Shown: positions 34,215 to 44,079 of the stretch, one piece after another | How the letters are laid out: each line of letters starts with the position of its first letter | How positions within the stretch are numbered: the first letter of the stretch is position 1 | Source of the DNA: Pseudomonas sp. | GTDB taxonomy: Bacteria > Pseudomonadota > Gammaproteobacteria > Pseudomonadales > Pseudomonadaceae | DNA length: 64,000 nucleotides | Assembly (NCBI RefSeq): GCF_030150285.1 | Contig: NZ_JASLGE010000014.1 | Location: 1 to 64,000 of the forward strand | Reading direction: 5' to 3' | Program-made: the position numbers and the translations under genes | Notes under the pieces: generated by a model | Databases searched by the model: none | Seen by the model: the letters and a program-made list of their open reading frames with translations, nothing else | Told to the model about the DNA's origin: nothing

Positions 34215-34251
34215 AAAAAAGGCGTCTCACTCGTAAAAAATGAGACGCCTT
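34215..34251 (-). terminator. Rho-independent terminator of pmbA
   Basis: AAGGCGTCTCA and TGAGACGCCTT form a perfect stem. On the minus strand it is followed by six T residues (A run at 34215-34220), 19 bases after the pmbA stop. Confidence 0.88.
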
Positions 34252-34269
34252 GGTAACAACGCAGAAACG

Positions 34270-35616
34270 TTAGCTGCCCGCGACAGTCATGCGCTCGATG
34301 AGCACTGAACCCGTGCGGATATTGCTGCGCAGCTCAAGGTCATTGCCTACAGCAACGATCTGTTTGAACATGTCGCGCATGTTGCCAGCAATCGTCACTT
34401 CTTGAACCGGGAACTGGATCTCACCGTTTTCAACCCAGAAGCCGGCCGCACCACGGGAGTAATCGCCCGTGACCATATTCAAACCACTGCCCATCAGTTC
34501 GGTCACAAACAGGCCCCGGCCCATACGGCGGATCAACGCCGCTTGATCTTCATCACCGTGGGTCACGAACAGGTTGTGCACGCCACCGGCATTGGCCGTG
34601 CTTGGCATGCCCAATTTGCGGCCCGAATAAGTGCTCAGAATATAAGACACCAGTTCTCCGTCCTTGATAAATGGCTTGGCATAAGTCGCCAATCCGTCGT
34701 TATCAAACGATGAACTGCCCATGGCTCGCATCAAGTGCGGGCGCTCATCCAGCGTCAGCCATTGCGGGAAGATCTGCTGCCCCATGGCATCGAGCAGGAA
34801 GGATGATTTGCGGTACAGGTTGCCGCCCGCAATAGCCCCCAGAAAACTGCCAAACAACCCGCCTGCCAGTTCGGCCGAAAACAACACCGGCACTTCGCAC
34901 GTCGGCACCGGGCGCGACCCCAGGCGGCGAGCGGCGCGTTCAGCGGCGCGCTGACCGATGCTCACGGCATCCATCAGCAACTCGCCCTGGCAGTTCACGT
35001 CATACCAGTAGTCACGCTGCATTTGCCCGTCGCCTTCGGCGATCATCACGCAGCTCAAGCTGTGCCGGGTCGACGCCGAACCGCCGACAAACCCGTTGCT
35101 GTTGCCATATACCCGGCAACCCTGGTGAGTGCTGAGCGTGGTGCCGTCGGCGTTTTTGATACGGCTGTCAGCGTCAAAAGCCGCGGCTTCGCAGGCCAGC
35201 GCTTTTTCAATGGCCTGCTCCGGGGTGATGTCCCAAGTGTGGAACACATCAAAATCTTTCAGGTCACGCGCCATCAGACTCGCATCGGCCAGGCCCGAGC
35301 TTTCGTCTTCGGATGTGTGTTGAGCGATAGCCAGCGCCGCCGCCACGGTTTCACGAATCGCCTCAGGGCCAGTGGCCGAAGTGCTGGCCGAGCCTTTGCG
35401 CTGGCCCACATAAAGCGTAATGCCAAAACCCTGGTCGCGGTTGAACTCCACGGTTTCGACTTCGCGCTGGCGTACAGTGGTCGACAAGCCTTGCTCAAGC
35501 GACACCGCCACTTCGCACGCACTGGCACCCTGACGTTTGGCTTCGGCGATGATTTGCTCGACCTGCTCTTGCAGTGCCGGCAAGGCCTGCGGGCCGACGC
35601 TTTGTACTGCACTCAT
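34270..35616 (-). CDS. pmbA: TldD/PmbA-family metalloprotease subunit PmbA
   Basis: Partner of TldD in a heterodimeric protease that degrades unfolded peptides and matures microcin and CcdA-type substrates in other bacteria. The 448-residue product has the PmbA features: the catalytic HExxxH is absent, as expected, and the C-terminal RGAAGFWVENGEIQFPVQEVTIAGNM is conserved. The ATG at 35616 is preferred; a GTG four codons upstream overlaps the GGAG ribosome binding site. tldD lies 0.7 kb away beyond darP. Confidence 0.94.
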   Translation of the reverse strand: MSAVQSVGPQALPALQEQVEQIIAEAKRQGASACEVAVSLEQGLSTTVRQREVETVEFNRDQGFGITLYVGQRKGSASTSATGPEAIRETVAAALAIAQHTSEDESSGLADASLMARDLKDFDVFHTWDITPEQAIEKALACEAAAFDADSRIKNADGTTLSTHQGCRVYGNSNGFVGGSASTRHSLSCVMIAEGDGQMQRDYWYDVNCQGELLMDAVSIGQRAAERAARRLGSRPVPTCEVPVLFSAELAGGLFGSFLGAIAGGNLYRKSSFLLDAMGQQIFPQWLTLDERPHLMRAMGSSSFDNDGLATYAKPFIKDGELVSYILSTYSGRKLGMPSTANAGGVHNLFVTHGDEDQAALIRRMGRGLFVTELMGSGLNMVTGDYSRGAAGFWVENGEIQFPVQEVTIAGNMRDMFKQIVAVGNDLELRSNIRTGSVLIERMTVAGS

Positions 35617-35723
35617 GGTTTTCTCCACTCAAATTCTGTTTTCGGTAGGGCCGCCGAGCGACCAGGCCGGACAAGCGGCCTCCGACTGGTTATCATGGCG
35701 GCGTTTCTTTGCGGACTGCCACC

Positions 35724-36245
35724 ATGGTTGATTCTTACGACGACGCCTTCGACGGCGAAAAAAGCAAAACACAGGTCAAAAAAGAGCTGCATGCTCTGGT
35801 TGATCTGGGCGAGCGCCTTACAACGCTCAAGCCTGATTTGCTGAACAAAATGCCTTTGACTGACGCAATGCGTAAGGCTCTGGCAGATGCTCCAAAACAC
35901 ACGGCTCATATTGCGCGCAAGCGCCATATGATGTTCATCGGCAAACTGATGCGCGATCAACCGCTTGACGAAATTCTTGCCTTGATCGATCAAGTCGATG
36001 CCTCTTCTCGCCAATACAACGAGCGTTTCCACAACCTCGAACGCTGGCGCGATCGCCTTATCGAAGGCGACGACGATGTGCTGGAAAAGTTTGTCGCCGA
36101 GTTCCCTGAAGCCGATCGCCAGCAATTGCGCTCGATTGTGCGTCAGGCCAAACACGAACTGGCTCATAACAAGGCACCGGCCTCCAGCCGCAAATTGTTC
36201 AAGTACATCCGTGGGTTGGACGAGACACAACGCGGCTTGCGTTAA
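35724..36245 (+). CDS. darP: ribosome-biogenesis factor DarP (YjgA)
   Basis: DUF615-family protein associated with late 50S ribosomal subunit assembly. The 173-residue product is highly charged and helical (KSKTQVKKELHALVDLGERL, then IARKRHMMFIGKLMR). The start is the ATG at 35724 (MVDSYDDAFDGE). It is divergent from pmbA and convergent with tldD, the conserved arrangement in gammaproteobacteria. Confidence 0.93.
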   Translation: MVDSYDDAFDGEKSKTQVKKELHALVDLGERLTTLKPDLLNKMPLTDAMRKALADAPKHTAHIARKRHMMFIGKLMRDQPLDEILALIDQVDASSRQYNERFHNLERWRDRLIEGDDDVLEKFVAEFPEADRQQLRSIVRQAKHELAHNKAPASSRKLFKYIRGLDETQRGLR

Positions 36246-36254
36246 GTCTCGCAG

Positions 36255-36284
36255 GCGGGCGAGTTGCACTGGCAACCCGCCCGC
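36255..36284. terminator. bidirectional hairpin between darP and tldD
   Basis: GCGGGCGAGTTGC (36255-36267) pairs with GCAACCCGCCCGC (36272-36284) with one mismatch and a four-base loop, between two convergent genes. The T content after it is modest. Confidence 0.6.
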
Positions 36285-36290
36285 TCTTCC

Positions 36291-37733
36291 TTACCCGCCC
36301 GTACCACCCACTGTAATCGCATCAATTTTCAACGTTGGCTGGCCAACACCCACCGGCACCGATTGCCCGTCCTTGCCACACGTGCCCACGCCGCTGTCCA
36401 GCGACAGGTCATTACCCACCATCGACACCTTGCTCATCGCTTCCGGCCCGTTGCCAATCAGGGTCGCGCCTTTGACTGGGCGCGTGATTTTGCCGTCCTC
36501 GATCAGGTAAGCCTCACTGGTTGAAAATACGAATTTACCGCTGGTGATATCCACCTGGCCACCGCCCAAGTTGGCGCAATAAATGCCTTTTTTAACCGAA
36601 GCGATGATTTCAGCCGGATCACTTTCGCCACCCAGCATGTAGGTGTTGGTCATGCGCGGCATAGGCAAATGCGCATAAGATTCGCGACGGCCGTTACCGG
36701 TGCGCGCAACGCCCATCAGGCGCGCATTGAGCTTGTCTTGCATGTAGCCTTTAAGTACGCCGTTTTCGATCAGGGTGGTGCACTCGGTCGGCGTGCCTTC
36801 ATCATCGACGCTCAACGAACCGCGACGACCGGCCAAGGTGCCATCATCGACGATGGTGCACAGCTTGGAAGCAACCCTTTCGCCCATGCGGCCGCTGTAG
36901 GCTGAACTGCCTTTGCGGTTGAAATCGCCTTCAAGGCCATGACCCACTGCCTCGTGCAACAACACGCCAGACCAGCCCGAGCCCAATACAACCGGCATCG
37001 TGCCCGCAGGTGCCGGCACCGCCTCGAGGTTAACCAGCGCCTGGCGCAATGCCTCACGCGCATAGCCCATGGCACGGTCGTCAGCCAGGAAGTAACGGTA
37101 GTCGGTACGCCCGCCGCCACCATGGCCACCGCGCTCGCGACGGCCATTTTGTTCAACGATCACACTGACGTTAAAACGCACCAGCGGGCGCACATCCGCC
37201 GCCAGCCCACCGTCGGTGGAGGCCACCAAAATGCGTTCCCACACTCCGGCCATACTGACCGTTACCTGCTGAATGCGCGGGTCGAGGGCTCGAGTGGCGG
37301 CATCGACACGCTTGAGTAGTTCAACTTTTTCGGCGCGGCTGATGACTTCCAGCGGGTTGTCCGGTGCATAGAGTTGGGCAACGTCTTGAGTGGTAAACGC
37401 CTGAACCGTACCGTTCTGCCCCGCGCGCGAAATGGAACGGGCGGCACGGGCGGCAAGCCCCAAGGCTTCCAACGTAATGGCATTACTGTAGGCAAAACCG
37501 GTTTTTTCGCCGGACTGGGCACGCACGCCCACCCCTTGATCAAGGTTGAAACTGCCTTCTTTGACAATGCCGTCTTCCAGCGACCACGACTCAGAAATCT
37601 GGCCCTGAAAGTACAAGTCAGCCGCATCAATCCCCGGCCCGGCCAAATCACCCAGAACCGCTTGCAGACTGTCTATGGTGACACCGCCGGGTGCCAACAG
37701 GTGTTCGCTGACTGAGGTCAACAAGTCGCTCAT
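36291..37733 (-). CDS. tldD: metalloprotease TldD
   Basis: Catalytic subunit of the TldD/PmbA protease. The 480-residue product contains the zinc motif HEAVGH (residues 260-265, in LLHEAVGHGLEGDF) and the downstream cysteine in the C-terminal GTCGKDGQ segment. The ATG at 37733 follows GGAG by five bases. Upstream lies the nitrilase-like gene after a 59-base gap, so a yhdP-nitrilase-tldD transcript is possible. Confidence 0.95.
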   Translation of the reverse strand: MSDLLTSVSEHLLAPGGVTIDSLQAVLGDLAGPGIDAADLYFQGQISESWSLEDGIVKEGSFNLDQGVGVRAQSGEKTGFAYSNAITLEALGLAARAARSISRAGQNGTVQAFTTQDVAQLYAPDNPLEVISRAEKVELLKRVDAATRALDPRIQQVTVSMAGVWERILVASTDGGLAADVRPLVRFNVSVIVEQNGRRERGGHGGGGRTDYRYFLADDRAMGYAREALRQALVNLEAVPAPAGTMPVVLGSGWSGVLLHEAVGHGLEGDFNRKGSSAYSGRMGERVASKLCTIVDDGTLAGRRGSLSVDDEGTPTECTTLIENGVLKGYMQDKLNARLMGVARTGNGRRESYAHLPMPRMTNTYMLGGESDPAEIIASVKKGIYCANLGGGQVDITSGKFVFSTSEAYLIEDGKITRPVKGATLIGNGPEAMSKVSMVGNDLSLDSGVGTCGKDGQSVPVGVGQPTLKIDAITVGGTGG

Positions 37734-37792
37734 ATTCACTCCATTCTGGTGCCTGCTTCAGCCGCTTTGAGGGCCGAACCCAAGAACCTTGA

Positions 37793-38641
37793 TTAGCCTT
37801 GCGTAGCAGGCCGCTGTGCGCCCTGCGAAAAAAATCGCCGATGATTAACCACCGGCATACGAGACCTGATGTCCGCTTGTTCAACCCGGTCACGACGAGC
37901 CAGCAATACACCTTCACCCTGTGCCTGTTGGGCCAGCACTCGCCCCCAAGGGTCAATAATCGCCGCATGCCCGTAGGTTTCGCGCGGGCCGGGATGAATC
38001 CCGCCTTGGGCGGCGGCCAACAGGTAACACTGGGTTTCGATGGCCCTGGCACGAATCAGGATGTCCCAATGCGCTGCACCGGTCACGGCAGTAAACGCCG
38101 ACGGAGCCGTGATCAACTCAGCGCCGGCAGCGCGCAATTCGCTGTACAACTCGGGAAAGCGCAAGTCATAACACACGGTCAGGCCCAACCGGCCGACAGG
38201 CGTGTCAGCCACCACCACACGGTTACCGGGCGCGTAGTCATCAGACTCGCGATAACGGCCACGGTTGTCAGACACATCCACATCAAACAAATGCAGTTTG
38301 TCGTACCGCGCGGCTTGCTCACCGTGTGCATTGATCAGCAATGAACAGGCATTGACCTTGGCGTGAGGCTGGCCTTCCGGCGGCAACGGCAAGGTGCCTG
38401 CCACTATCCATAAGTTGAGGTCGCGAGCCGCCTGTTTCAACCAGGGCAGGATCGGGCCTTCGCCCAATGCCTCGGCCCGACCAATATCCGCGATATCGCG
38501 CCGTCCCATGGCGGCGAAATTTTCAGGCAACACAGCCAGTTGAGCCCCCCCTTCGGCGGCCTCTTCCAACAGACGGCGGGCCTGCGCCAGATTGGCCAGT
38601 ACTTCACTCTGGCTGACCATTTGAACCACGGCTAGCGACAT
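37793..38641 (-). CDS. nitrilase-superfamily hydrolase
   Basis: A 282-residue carbon-nitrogen hydrolase. The catalytic triad is visible: E40 (VLPENFA), K115 (RYDKLHLFD) and C157 (LTVCYDLRFPELY). The sequence resembles the Nit1/NitA group, which repairs deaminated glutathione in other organisms, so an amidase acting on a small amide is the best guess. The ATG at 38641 (MSLAVVQMVS) fits the family. It lies between yhdP and tldD in the conserved Pseudomonas order. Confidence 0.9.
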   Translation of the reverse strand: MSLAVVQMVSQSEVLANLAQARRLLEEAAEGGAQLAVLPENFAAMGRRDIADIGRAEALGEGPILPWLKQAARDLNLWIVAGTLPLPPEGQPHAKVNACSLLINAHGEQAARYDKLHLFDVDVSDNRGRYRESDDYAPGNRVVVADTPVGRLGLTVCYDLRFPELYSELRAAGAELITAPSAFTAVTGAAHWDILIRARAIETQCYLLAAAQGGIHPGPRETYGHAAIIDPWGRVLAQQAQGEGVLLARRDRVEQADIRSRMPVVNHRRFFSQGAQRPATQG

Positions 38642-38677
38642 GGCGAACTCCTCGAAAAACACAGGCCCATGCTACTC

Positions 38678-41600
38678 CTAGTTTTTCTCAAACGGTTTGT
38701 CGAAGGTGATTTTAGGGTCCGTCCACGGGCCTTGAATGCTGTACTGCACACTGGCCAGACGCGACACCTGGTCACCAATCAGTTTGTTAATGACAAACAG
38801 CGCCCCGCCGATAGCGGGTGCCCCGACCAGTAGCGCCGCAATGGGCAGGTTATTGGTGACGGGCAAGGTCACCAGCAGCTTCGCATTCACCTGATCGGTG
38901 ACCATATTCAACGTGCCATTAAGCTCAAGGTTAGTAGACGGCCCTGTCATCAGGATCGGCCGGCTGGTGCTGTAAATACCATCACGGGCGATCAGAAAAC
39001 CTTTGACCCGGTCGTAACTCAACCCCTTGCCAAAGAGGTCCGAGAAGTCCAGACGCAACCGGCGACCGATAGAGTTGAAGTTAAGCAGACCAAAAATCCT
39101 TACCACCTGAGCGCTGCCATCGACCTCCACGAACTGGCCCTTTTCCAATTCCGCATCAAGTGTGCCCGAGAAGCGATCAAGGCCAATCCAGGCAGGTGAG
39201 CCGGGCCAGCGCCCCTCAACATCCACGTGGAAACTCTCACTGGTCACACTGGGCGCAAAGCCCCAGTTCTTCAGCACATTGGCGAGGTTGGAGCCGCCAA
39301 GACGGCCTTTGAACCAACTGGACGTTGAGCCTGGCACCCCTTCCCATCCCCCCGACCCCGCCAGCAGCAAGCCCTTGAGCCCCAGGTCAAGCGTATTGAG
39401 TTGGATGCCACGAGGGGTCTGTCGAATTTTCAGCGACCAGGCCCCTAACAGGTCCGGCCCCAGGTAGAGCTTGCGAATCAGCATATCGAGCGCGGGCACC
39501 TTGCGAGGATCAACCGAGGCCAGCGGGTCCGGCGCATGCACATCAGTCACCGCTTTGGGATCGGGAGCAGGCAGGCGCAGGGTCTGCATCGTGACCACAA
39601 TCGGTGCGTTGCGCGCGTCGGGCAGGGTCACGGTACCCACGGCCTGTTTACTGTCGATCTGCAGCCCCCATGTGGCGGCACTGCGCGCCATTTGCAGGCG
39701 TACTTGATCAAGTTGCGTGCCGAAGGCGACCAGTTTGCCGACTTTGAAGTCTGCACTGCTGAGCAATTGCTTGGCGCTGCCACCTGGGTCCTTGCCCGCA
39801 TAACGCTCGACCAAAGCCTGCCACGGGGCAATATCCAGCTCGGACAACACACCTCGAATGCGTAAGCCCTTAGTGGCTGGCAACACCGGATCGCCCATGC
39901 CCAGGAACAGCTCGCCTCGACCAGCCTCCAAGTTGCCATCCGGTGCGGCGAAGGTCAGGTTGGCCAGGTCGCCGTAATCAAACCAGTAGCGACGCTCCTT
40001 GCCTTGCAGTGTCATGCGGAACACGCTGTCACGGCTTTCACTGATGGCCAGGCCAAACGGTGCAGGCAAGTCCACAGCCGCCCCTTTGAGGTTGGAACTG
40101 ACACGCAATTGACTGTCCGCACCATCCAATGTGAGTTGCAATTGATAAGGCAAATCCCCTGACACAGGAATCGGCTGGTTGAACTTGAGCCATTGGGTCA
40201 ACGCCTTGACCCCTACCTGCCCCCTGGCAACGACACGGGTACTCAACCTCCCGGGTTTGCCGTCGGCAAAAATCTGCGCTGTCACCGGGCGGTCAAAGGC
40301 CCGGGCACTAATGCCTTTGCCACTCAAGCCCTTGGCACTGTCAAAGCTGAAGTCGCCTTTGAGCTGCGTGAGCTCCAGTTCGGGTTCACTGAGTTTCAAC
40401 CGCGCCTTGTCCGTCTTGAAGTCCACCCTGATTTTCGGCTCTTCGCCATGCTCCAGTGGAATATCAAGGTCTACGCGCCCCTTCAGCGAGCCTTCACCGC
40501 GCCACCCGGCGAAGGTTTCAGCCGTGCCGATGGGCGCGTCCTGAAGAATTTTCAGGCCATCGCCCAAGCCGCCATCAAAGTCACCGTCCAAAAACAGATG
40601 GCTGACCTTACCGCTTGGCACATGGGGAATATTGACTGCGACATTGCTCACCTGAGTGTCCAGCAACTGCCCTTTGCTGGCCATGATGCGCACACCGCTG
40701 TCTTCAATAAAAACATCGCCTGATACCTTGCGGGCATGCGGCCAACCGGGCTCAAAGGCCAGTTCGACATCATGCACCTTAAAGAAAAGGCTGATCGACC
40801 GTGCCGCATCCACCGCGTCGTGTTCGAGTGAGCCTTGGTACTGGAAGAAGCCGTGATCAACAGCGCCCTGGATAATGGCCGTTTTCAACCACTCGCTGAG
40901 CGCAGGGCTCAAGACGTCGGGCAAGTATTTGGCGGTAAAGCGGCCATCACCTTCTGCCAGGCCAACCCGCAGGTCCAGGTAGTCTTCCTGCGAGTGATCC
41001 ATGTGGATGCGGATTAGAAAGTCCGCCGCAATTTTACCCTCTTCTCCCAACACGTTGATGTAGGGCGCAATCAAGGTGAAAGTGTTCTTGTCCAGCGTCC
41101 ACTTGAGCAGAGCGTTGGCTTGCAGGTACTGCCAGGGTTTGGCGAAGATCGGGTCCAGGTGCAGCGAGAAGTCTTTGCTATCCAGGCGTAGTTCGCCCTT
41201 GCCCAGATCACCGCTGATCAAGCCGCTGACATTGCGCGCGGCGGGCGCGCCGTGGGTGGCATTGAATCCCACCTGGCGCAGGTTAGCGGCGAAGCTGAGC
41301 TTTTGGTCGTCAGTGGCACCCGGCCGATAGTCGACCACGACATTACGCAAGGTGCCCGTGACGCTGAGTTGGTCAACCACCTTGGCCACTTCAGCAGGTA
41401 CCGGTGCCAATGAGTCCATCAACGGTGTCAGCGGCGTCAGGTCCAGCCGGTCGGCCTGCAAGTTCCAACGCTCCTGCACGGTATCGCTGGCAACAAACTG
41501 CTGCAGTTGCATACGGGTTTCCCAGCGGGTTTCCCCCAGGTTCATGGCCAGGGAATCAAGCACCACCCTGAACCCCTGCTCCTTGCGTTCAGCCCAAGCA

Positions 41601-42490
41601 TGCAAGGCCAGGTTTTTAATCGACTCGGGTTTTCGATCCGCGTAGGCACCGCGCAGATCCGTGGCATTCACGCGAGCAACAGCGCGCTGCACCGTTCCGT
41701 GGGCCCAATCAAACCAGAACTCGCCACCCGCCTTGATGGTTGAAAGGTTCCAAGGGTGAATCAGCTCCGCTGGCAACCATTTGGCCCAATCGCTCTGAGG
41801 CAGGCTCAGGTAAGCCTTAAGCGAACCCTCACGCCAGTGGCTGGCCTGAATCTTTGCCTTAAGACTCACCGCCATGGGTTGGCCATCGGGCAAGGTCAAC
41901 CGTGCATCAAGACGCTGATCGGTGGCACCGATGTCCAGCGTCAGGCCCACATAGGTCAGGGTAAAAGGGGGGTGATTGAACGGCTCAAGCGTGACCTGGC
42001 TATCGAGCAGCGACACACGGGCCACACGCTGCAACTGGTTGAGCAATTGCTCGGGGTCCAACGGCTGGTCGTCCTGCACCGGCACACCTTCGAGTGTCCA
42101 GTGGCCTTCCTTGTCCTGGCGCGCGCTCACTTGCAGCCCATTGAGTTGCACATGAGCGATGCGGATATCCCGGTTCAAAAGGCTGGCCCACACATCGGGC
42201 ACTACTTTGACTTCGTCCAGGCGCAAAGCGCTGTTGCCCTCACCCACCATCACATCACGGGCAAGGAGCACAGGTGCCATGCCAGACCAGTGCCCCTCCA
42301 GGCTGCCAATCGTCAAGGGCATACCCAAAGCTTCGCGGGCCTTGGTCTGGACGTCGACGCGGTATTCAGCGATCAACGGGGTCAACTCTCGGCCCAGGCT
42401 CACATACAGTGCCAAGAGCACCAGCACCAGAGCACACGCCCCTAATCCCCAGCGGGTCAGCGCGGCAAAAAAGCGCGTCAAACGCTCCAT
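38678..42490 (-). CDS. yhdP: AsmA-like protein YhdP
   Basis: Very large (1270-residue) envelope protein of the YhdP/DUF3971 family, part of the AsmA-like group (TamB, YdbH, YhdP) that transports phospholipids towards the outer membrane through a long hydrophobic groove. There is one N-terminal transmembrane helix (about residues 12-32), an extended beta-rich body and the C-terminal AsmA-like part (LNFNSIGRRLRLDFSDLFGKGLSYD). The start at 42490 (MERLTRFF) is close to the membrane anchor. It follows rng by 75 bases. Confidence 0.93.
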   Translation of the reverse strand: MERLTRFFAALTRWGLGACALVLVLLALYVSLGRELTPLIAEYRVDVQTKAREALGMPLTIGSLEGHWSGMAPVLLARDVMVGEGNSALRLDEVKVVPDVWASLLNRDIRIAHVQLNGLQVSARQDKEGHWTLEGVPVQDDQPLDPEQLLNQLQRVARVSLLDSQVTLEPFNHPPFTLTYVGLTLDIGATDQRLDARLTLPDGQPMAVSLKAKIQASHWREGSLKAYLSLPQSDWAKWLPAELIHPWNLSTIKAGGEFWFDWAHGTVQRAVARVNATDLRGAYADRKPESIKNLALHAWAERKEQGFRVVLDSLAMNLGETRWETRMQLQQFVASDTVQERWNLQADRLDLTPLTPLMDSLAPVPAEVAKVVDQLSVTGTLRNVVVDYRPGATDDQKLSFAANLRQVGFNATHGAPAARNVSGLISGDLGKGELRLDSKDFSLHLDPIFAKPWQYLQANALLKWTLDKNTFTLIAPYINVLGEEGKIAADFLIRIHMDHSQEDYLDLRVGLAEGDGRFTAKYLPDVLSPALSEWLKTAIIQGAVDHGFFQYQGSLEHDAVDAARSISLFFKVHDVELAFEPGWPHARKVSGDVFIEDSGVRIMASKGQLLDTQVSNVAVNIPHVPSGKVSHLFLDGDFDGGLGDGLKILQDAPIGTAETFAGWRGEGSLKGRVDLDIPLEHGEEPKIRVDFKTDKARLKLSEPELELTQLKGDFSFDSAKGLSGKGISARAFDRPVTAQIFADGKPGRLSTRVVARGQVGVKALTQWLKFNQPIPVSGDLPYQLQLTLDGADSQLRVSSNLKGAAVDLPAPFGLAISESRDSVFRMTLQGKERRYWFDYGDLANLTFAAPDGNLEAGRGELFLGMGDPVLPATKGLRIRGVLSELDIAPWQALVERYAGKDPGGSAKQLLSSADFKVGKLVAFGTQLDQVRLQMARSAATWGLQIDSKQAVGTVTLPDARNAPIVVTMQTLRLPAPDPKAVTDVHAPDPLASVDPRKVPALDMLIRKLYLGPDLLGAWSLKIRQTPRGIQLNTLDLGLKGLLLAGSGGWEGVPGSTSSWFKGRLGGSNLANVLKNWGFAPSVTSESFHVDVEGRWPGSPAWIGLDRFSGTLDAELEKGQFVEVDGSAQVVRIFGLLNFNSIGRRLRLDFSDLFGKGLSYDRVKGFLIARDGIYSTSRPILMTGPSTNLELNGTLNMVTDQVNAKLLVTLPVTNNLPIAALLVGAPAIGGALFVINKLIGDQVSRLASVQYSIQGPWTDPKITFDKPFEKN

Positions 42491-42565
42491 GTCAGTTGGC
42501 CCCTTCAAAAATGATCGCAGGGGCCAGGCTCAACCCCTTATGAGTGCTGCACGACGCACGATACT

Positions 42566-44023
42566 TCAGAGCAGCACCACATCGTATTGTTCCTGCGAGT
42601 ACATGGTTTCGACTTGAAAACGGATCGTGCGGCCAATAAACCCTTCCAGCTCCGCCACGTTGCCCGACTCTTCATCCAGCAAACGGTCAACCACTTTCTG
42701 ATTCGCTAATACACGATAGCCAACGGCCTGATAGGCGCGGGCTTCCCGCAAGATTTCGCGGAAAATTTCGTAGCAAATGGTTTCCGGGGTTTTCAGCTTG
42801 CCCCGCCCCTGGCAGCAGACACAGGGCTCGCACAGCACTTGTTCCAGACTTTCGCGCGTACGCTTGCGGGTCATCTGAACCAGACCCAGCTCAGTGATGC
42901 CAATAATGTTGGTTTTCGCGTGGTCGCGCTCAAGTTGCTTTTCAAGCGTGCGCAGCACTTGGCGCTGGTGTTCTTCGTCTTCCATGTCGATGAAGTCGAT
43001 AATGATAATCCCGCCAAGATTGCGCAGGCGCAATTGCCGGGCAATGGCCGTGGCGGCTTCGAGGTTGGTCTTGAAGATGGTCTCTTCGAGGTTGCGATGC
43101 CCCACAAACGCGCCCGTGTTGACGTCGATGGTGGTCATGGCTTCAGCCGGGTCCACCACCAGGTAACCACCCGACTTGAGCGGGACCTTACGGTCGAGCG
43201 CTTTCTGGATTTCATCTTCAACGCCATACAGGTCGAAAATGGGCCGCTCGCCCGGATAATGCTCAAGGCGATCCGCGATTTCCGGCATCAACTCGGCCAC
43301 AAACTGCGTGGTTTTCTGGAAGGTTTCGCGCGAGTCTATGCGAATTTTCTCAATCTTCGGGCTGACCAAATCGCGCAAAGTGCGCAATGCCAAGCCCAAA
43401 TCCTCATAGATCACCGTGGGCGCGCCGACTGTTTTAATCTGCAGCCCGATCTGATCCCACAAACGACGCAAGTAACGAATGTCCATCAGGATTTCATCTG
43501 CCCCGGCACCTTCAGCGGCCGTGCGCAGAATAAAACCACCGGCTTCCTTGATGCCCTCCTGGGCCACACAGTCACTGACCACTTGCTTGAGGCGGTCACG
43601 CTCGGCTTCGTCTTCGATTTTCAGCGAAATACCCACATGAGCGGTGTGCGGCATGTACACCAGGTAACGCGAAGGAATCGACAGTTGCGTGGTTAACCGC
43701 GCGCCTTTGGACCCGATGGGGTCTTTGGTGACTTGCACCACCAGGCTTTGGCCTTCGTGTACCAGCGCACTGATGCTTTCGACTGCCTGGCCTTCGCGCA
43801 GGGATATTTCAGAGGCATGAATAAAGGCCGCCCGATCCAGTCCGATATCGACAAAAGCCGCCTGCATGCCAGGCAAAACCCGCACGACCTTGCCTTTATA
43901 GATATTGCCCACAATGCCGCGGCGCTGGGTGCGCTCGACATGCACTTCCTGCAAAACACCGTTCTCTACCACCGCCACGCGCGATTCCATCGGCGTGATG
44001 TTGATCAGGATCTCTTCACTCAT
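42566..44023 (-). CDS. rng: ribonuclease G
   Basis: Endoribonuclease of the RNase E/G family that matures 16S rRNA and degrades some mRNAs. The 485-residue product has an early S1 domain (IYKGKVVRVLPGMQAAFVDIGLDRAAF), the DNase-I-like catalytic region with VDVNTGAFVG and the IIIDFIDMEDEEH magnesium site, and the zinc-link cysteines in CEPCVCCQGRG. The ATG at 44023 (MSEEILINI) is the family start; the open frame runs 79 residues further upstream through the maf gap. Confidence 0.95.
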   Translation of the reverse strand: MSEEILINITPMESRVAVVENGVLQEVHVERTQRRGIVGNIYKGKVVRVLPGMQAAFVDIGLDRAAFIHASEISLREGQAVESISALVHEGQSLVVQVTKDPIGSKGARLTTQLSIPSRYLVYMPHTAHVGISLKIEDEAERDRLKQVVSDCVAQEGIKEAGGFILRTAAEGAGADEILMDIRYLRRLWDQIGLQIKTVGAPTVIYEDLGLALRTLRDLVSPKIEKIRIDSRETFQKTTQFVAELMPEIADRLEHYPGERPIFDLYGVEDEIQKALDRKVPLKSGGYLVVDPAEAMTTIDVNTGAFVGHRNLEETIFKTNLEAATAIARQLRLRNLGGIIIIDFIDMEDEEHQRQVLRTLEKQLERDHAKTNIIGITELGLVQMTRKRTRESLEQVLCEPCVCCQGRGKLKTPETICYEIFREILREARAYQAVGYRVLANQKVVDRLLDEESGNVAELEGFIGRTIRFQVETMYSQEQYDVVLL

Positions 44024-44079
44024 GGCTGGGTCTCGTTCAGGCGTCATCACATTAGTGCCACGTCTTGTAGGTGCGGCAT

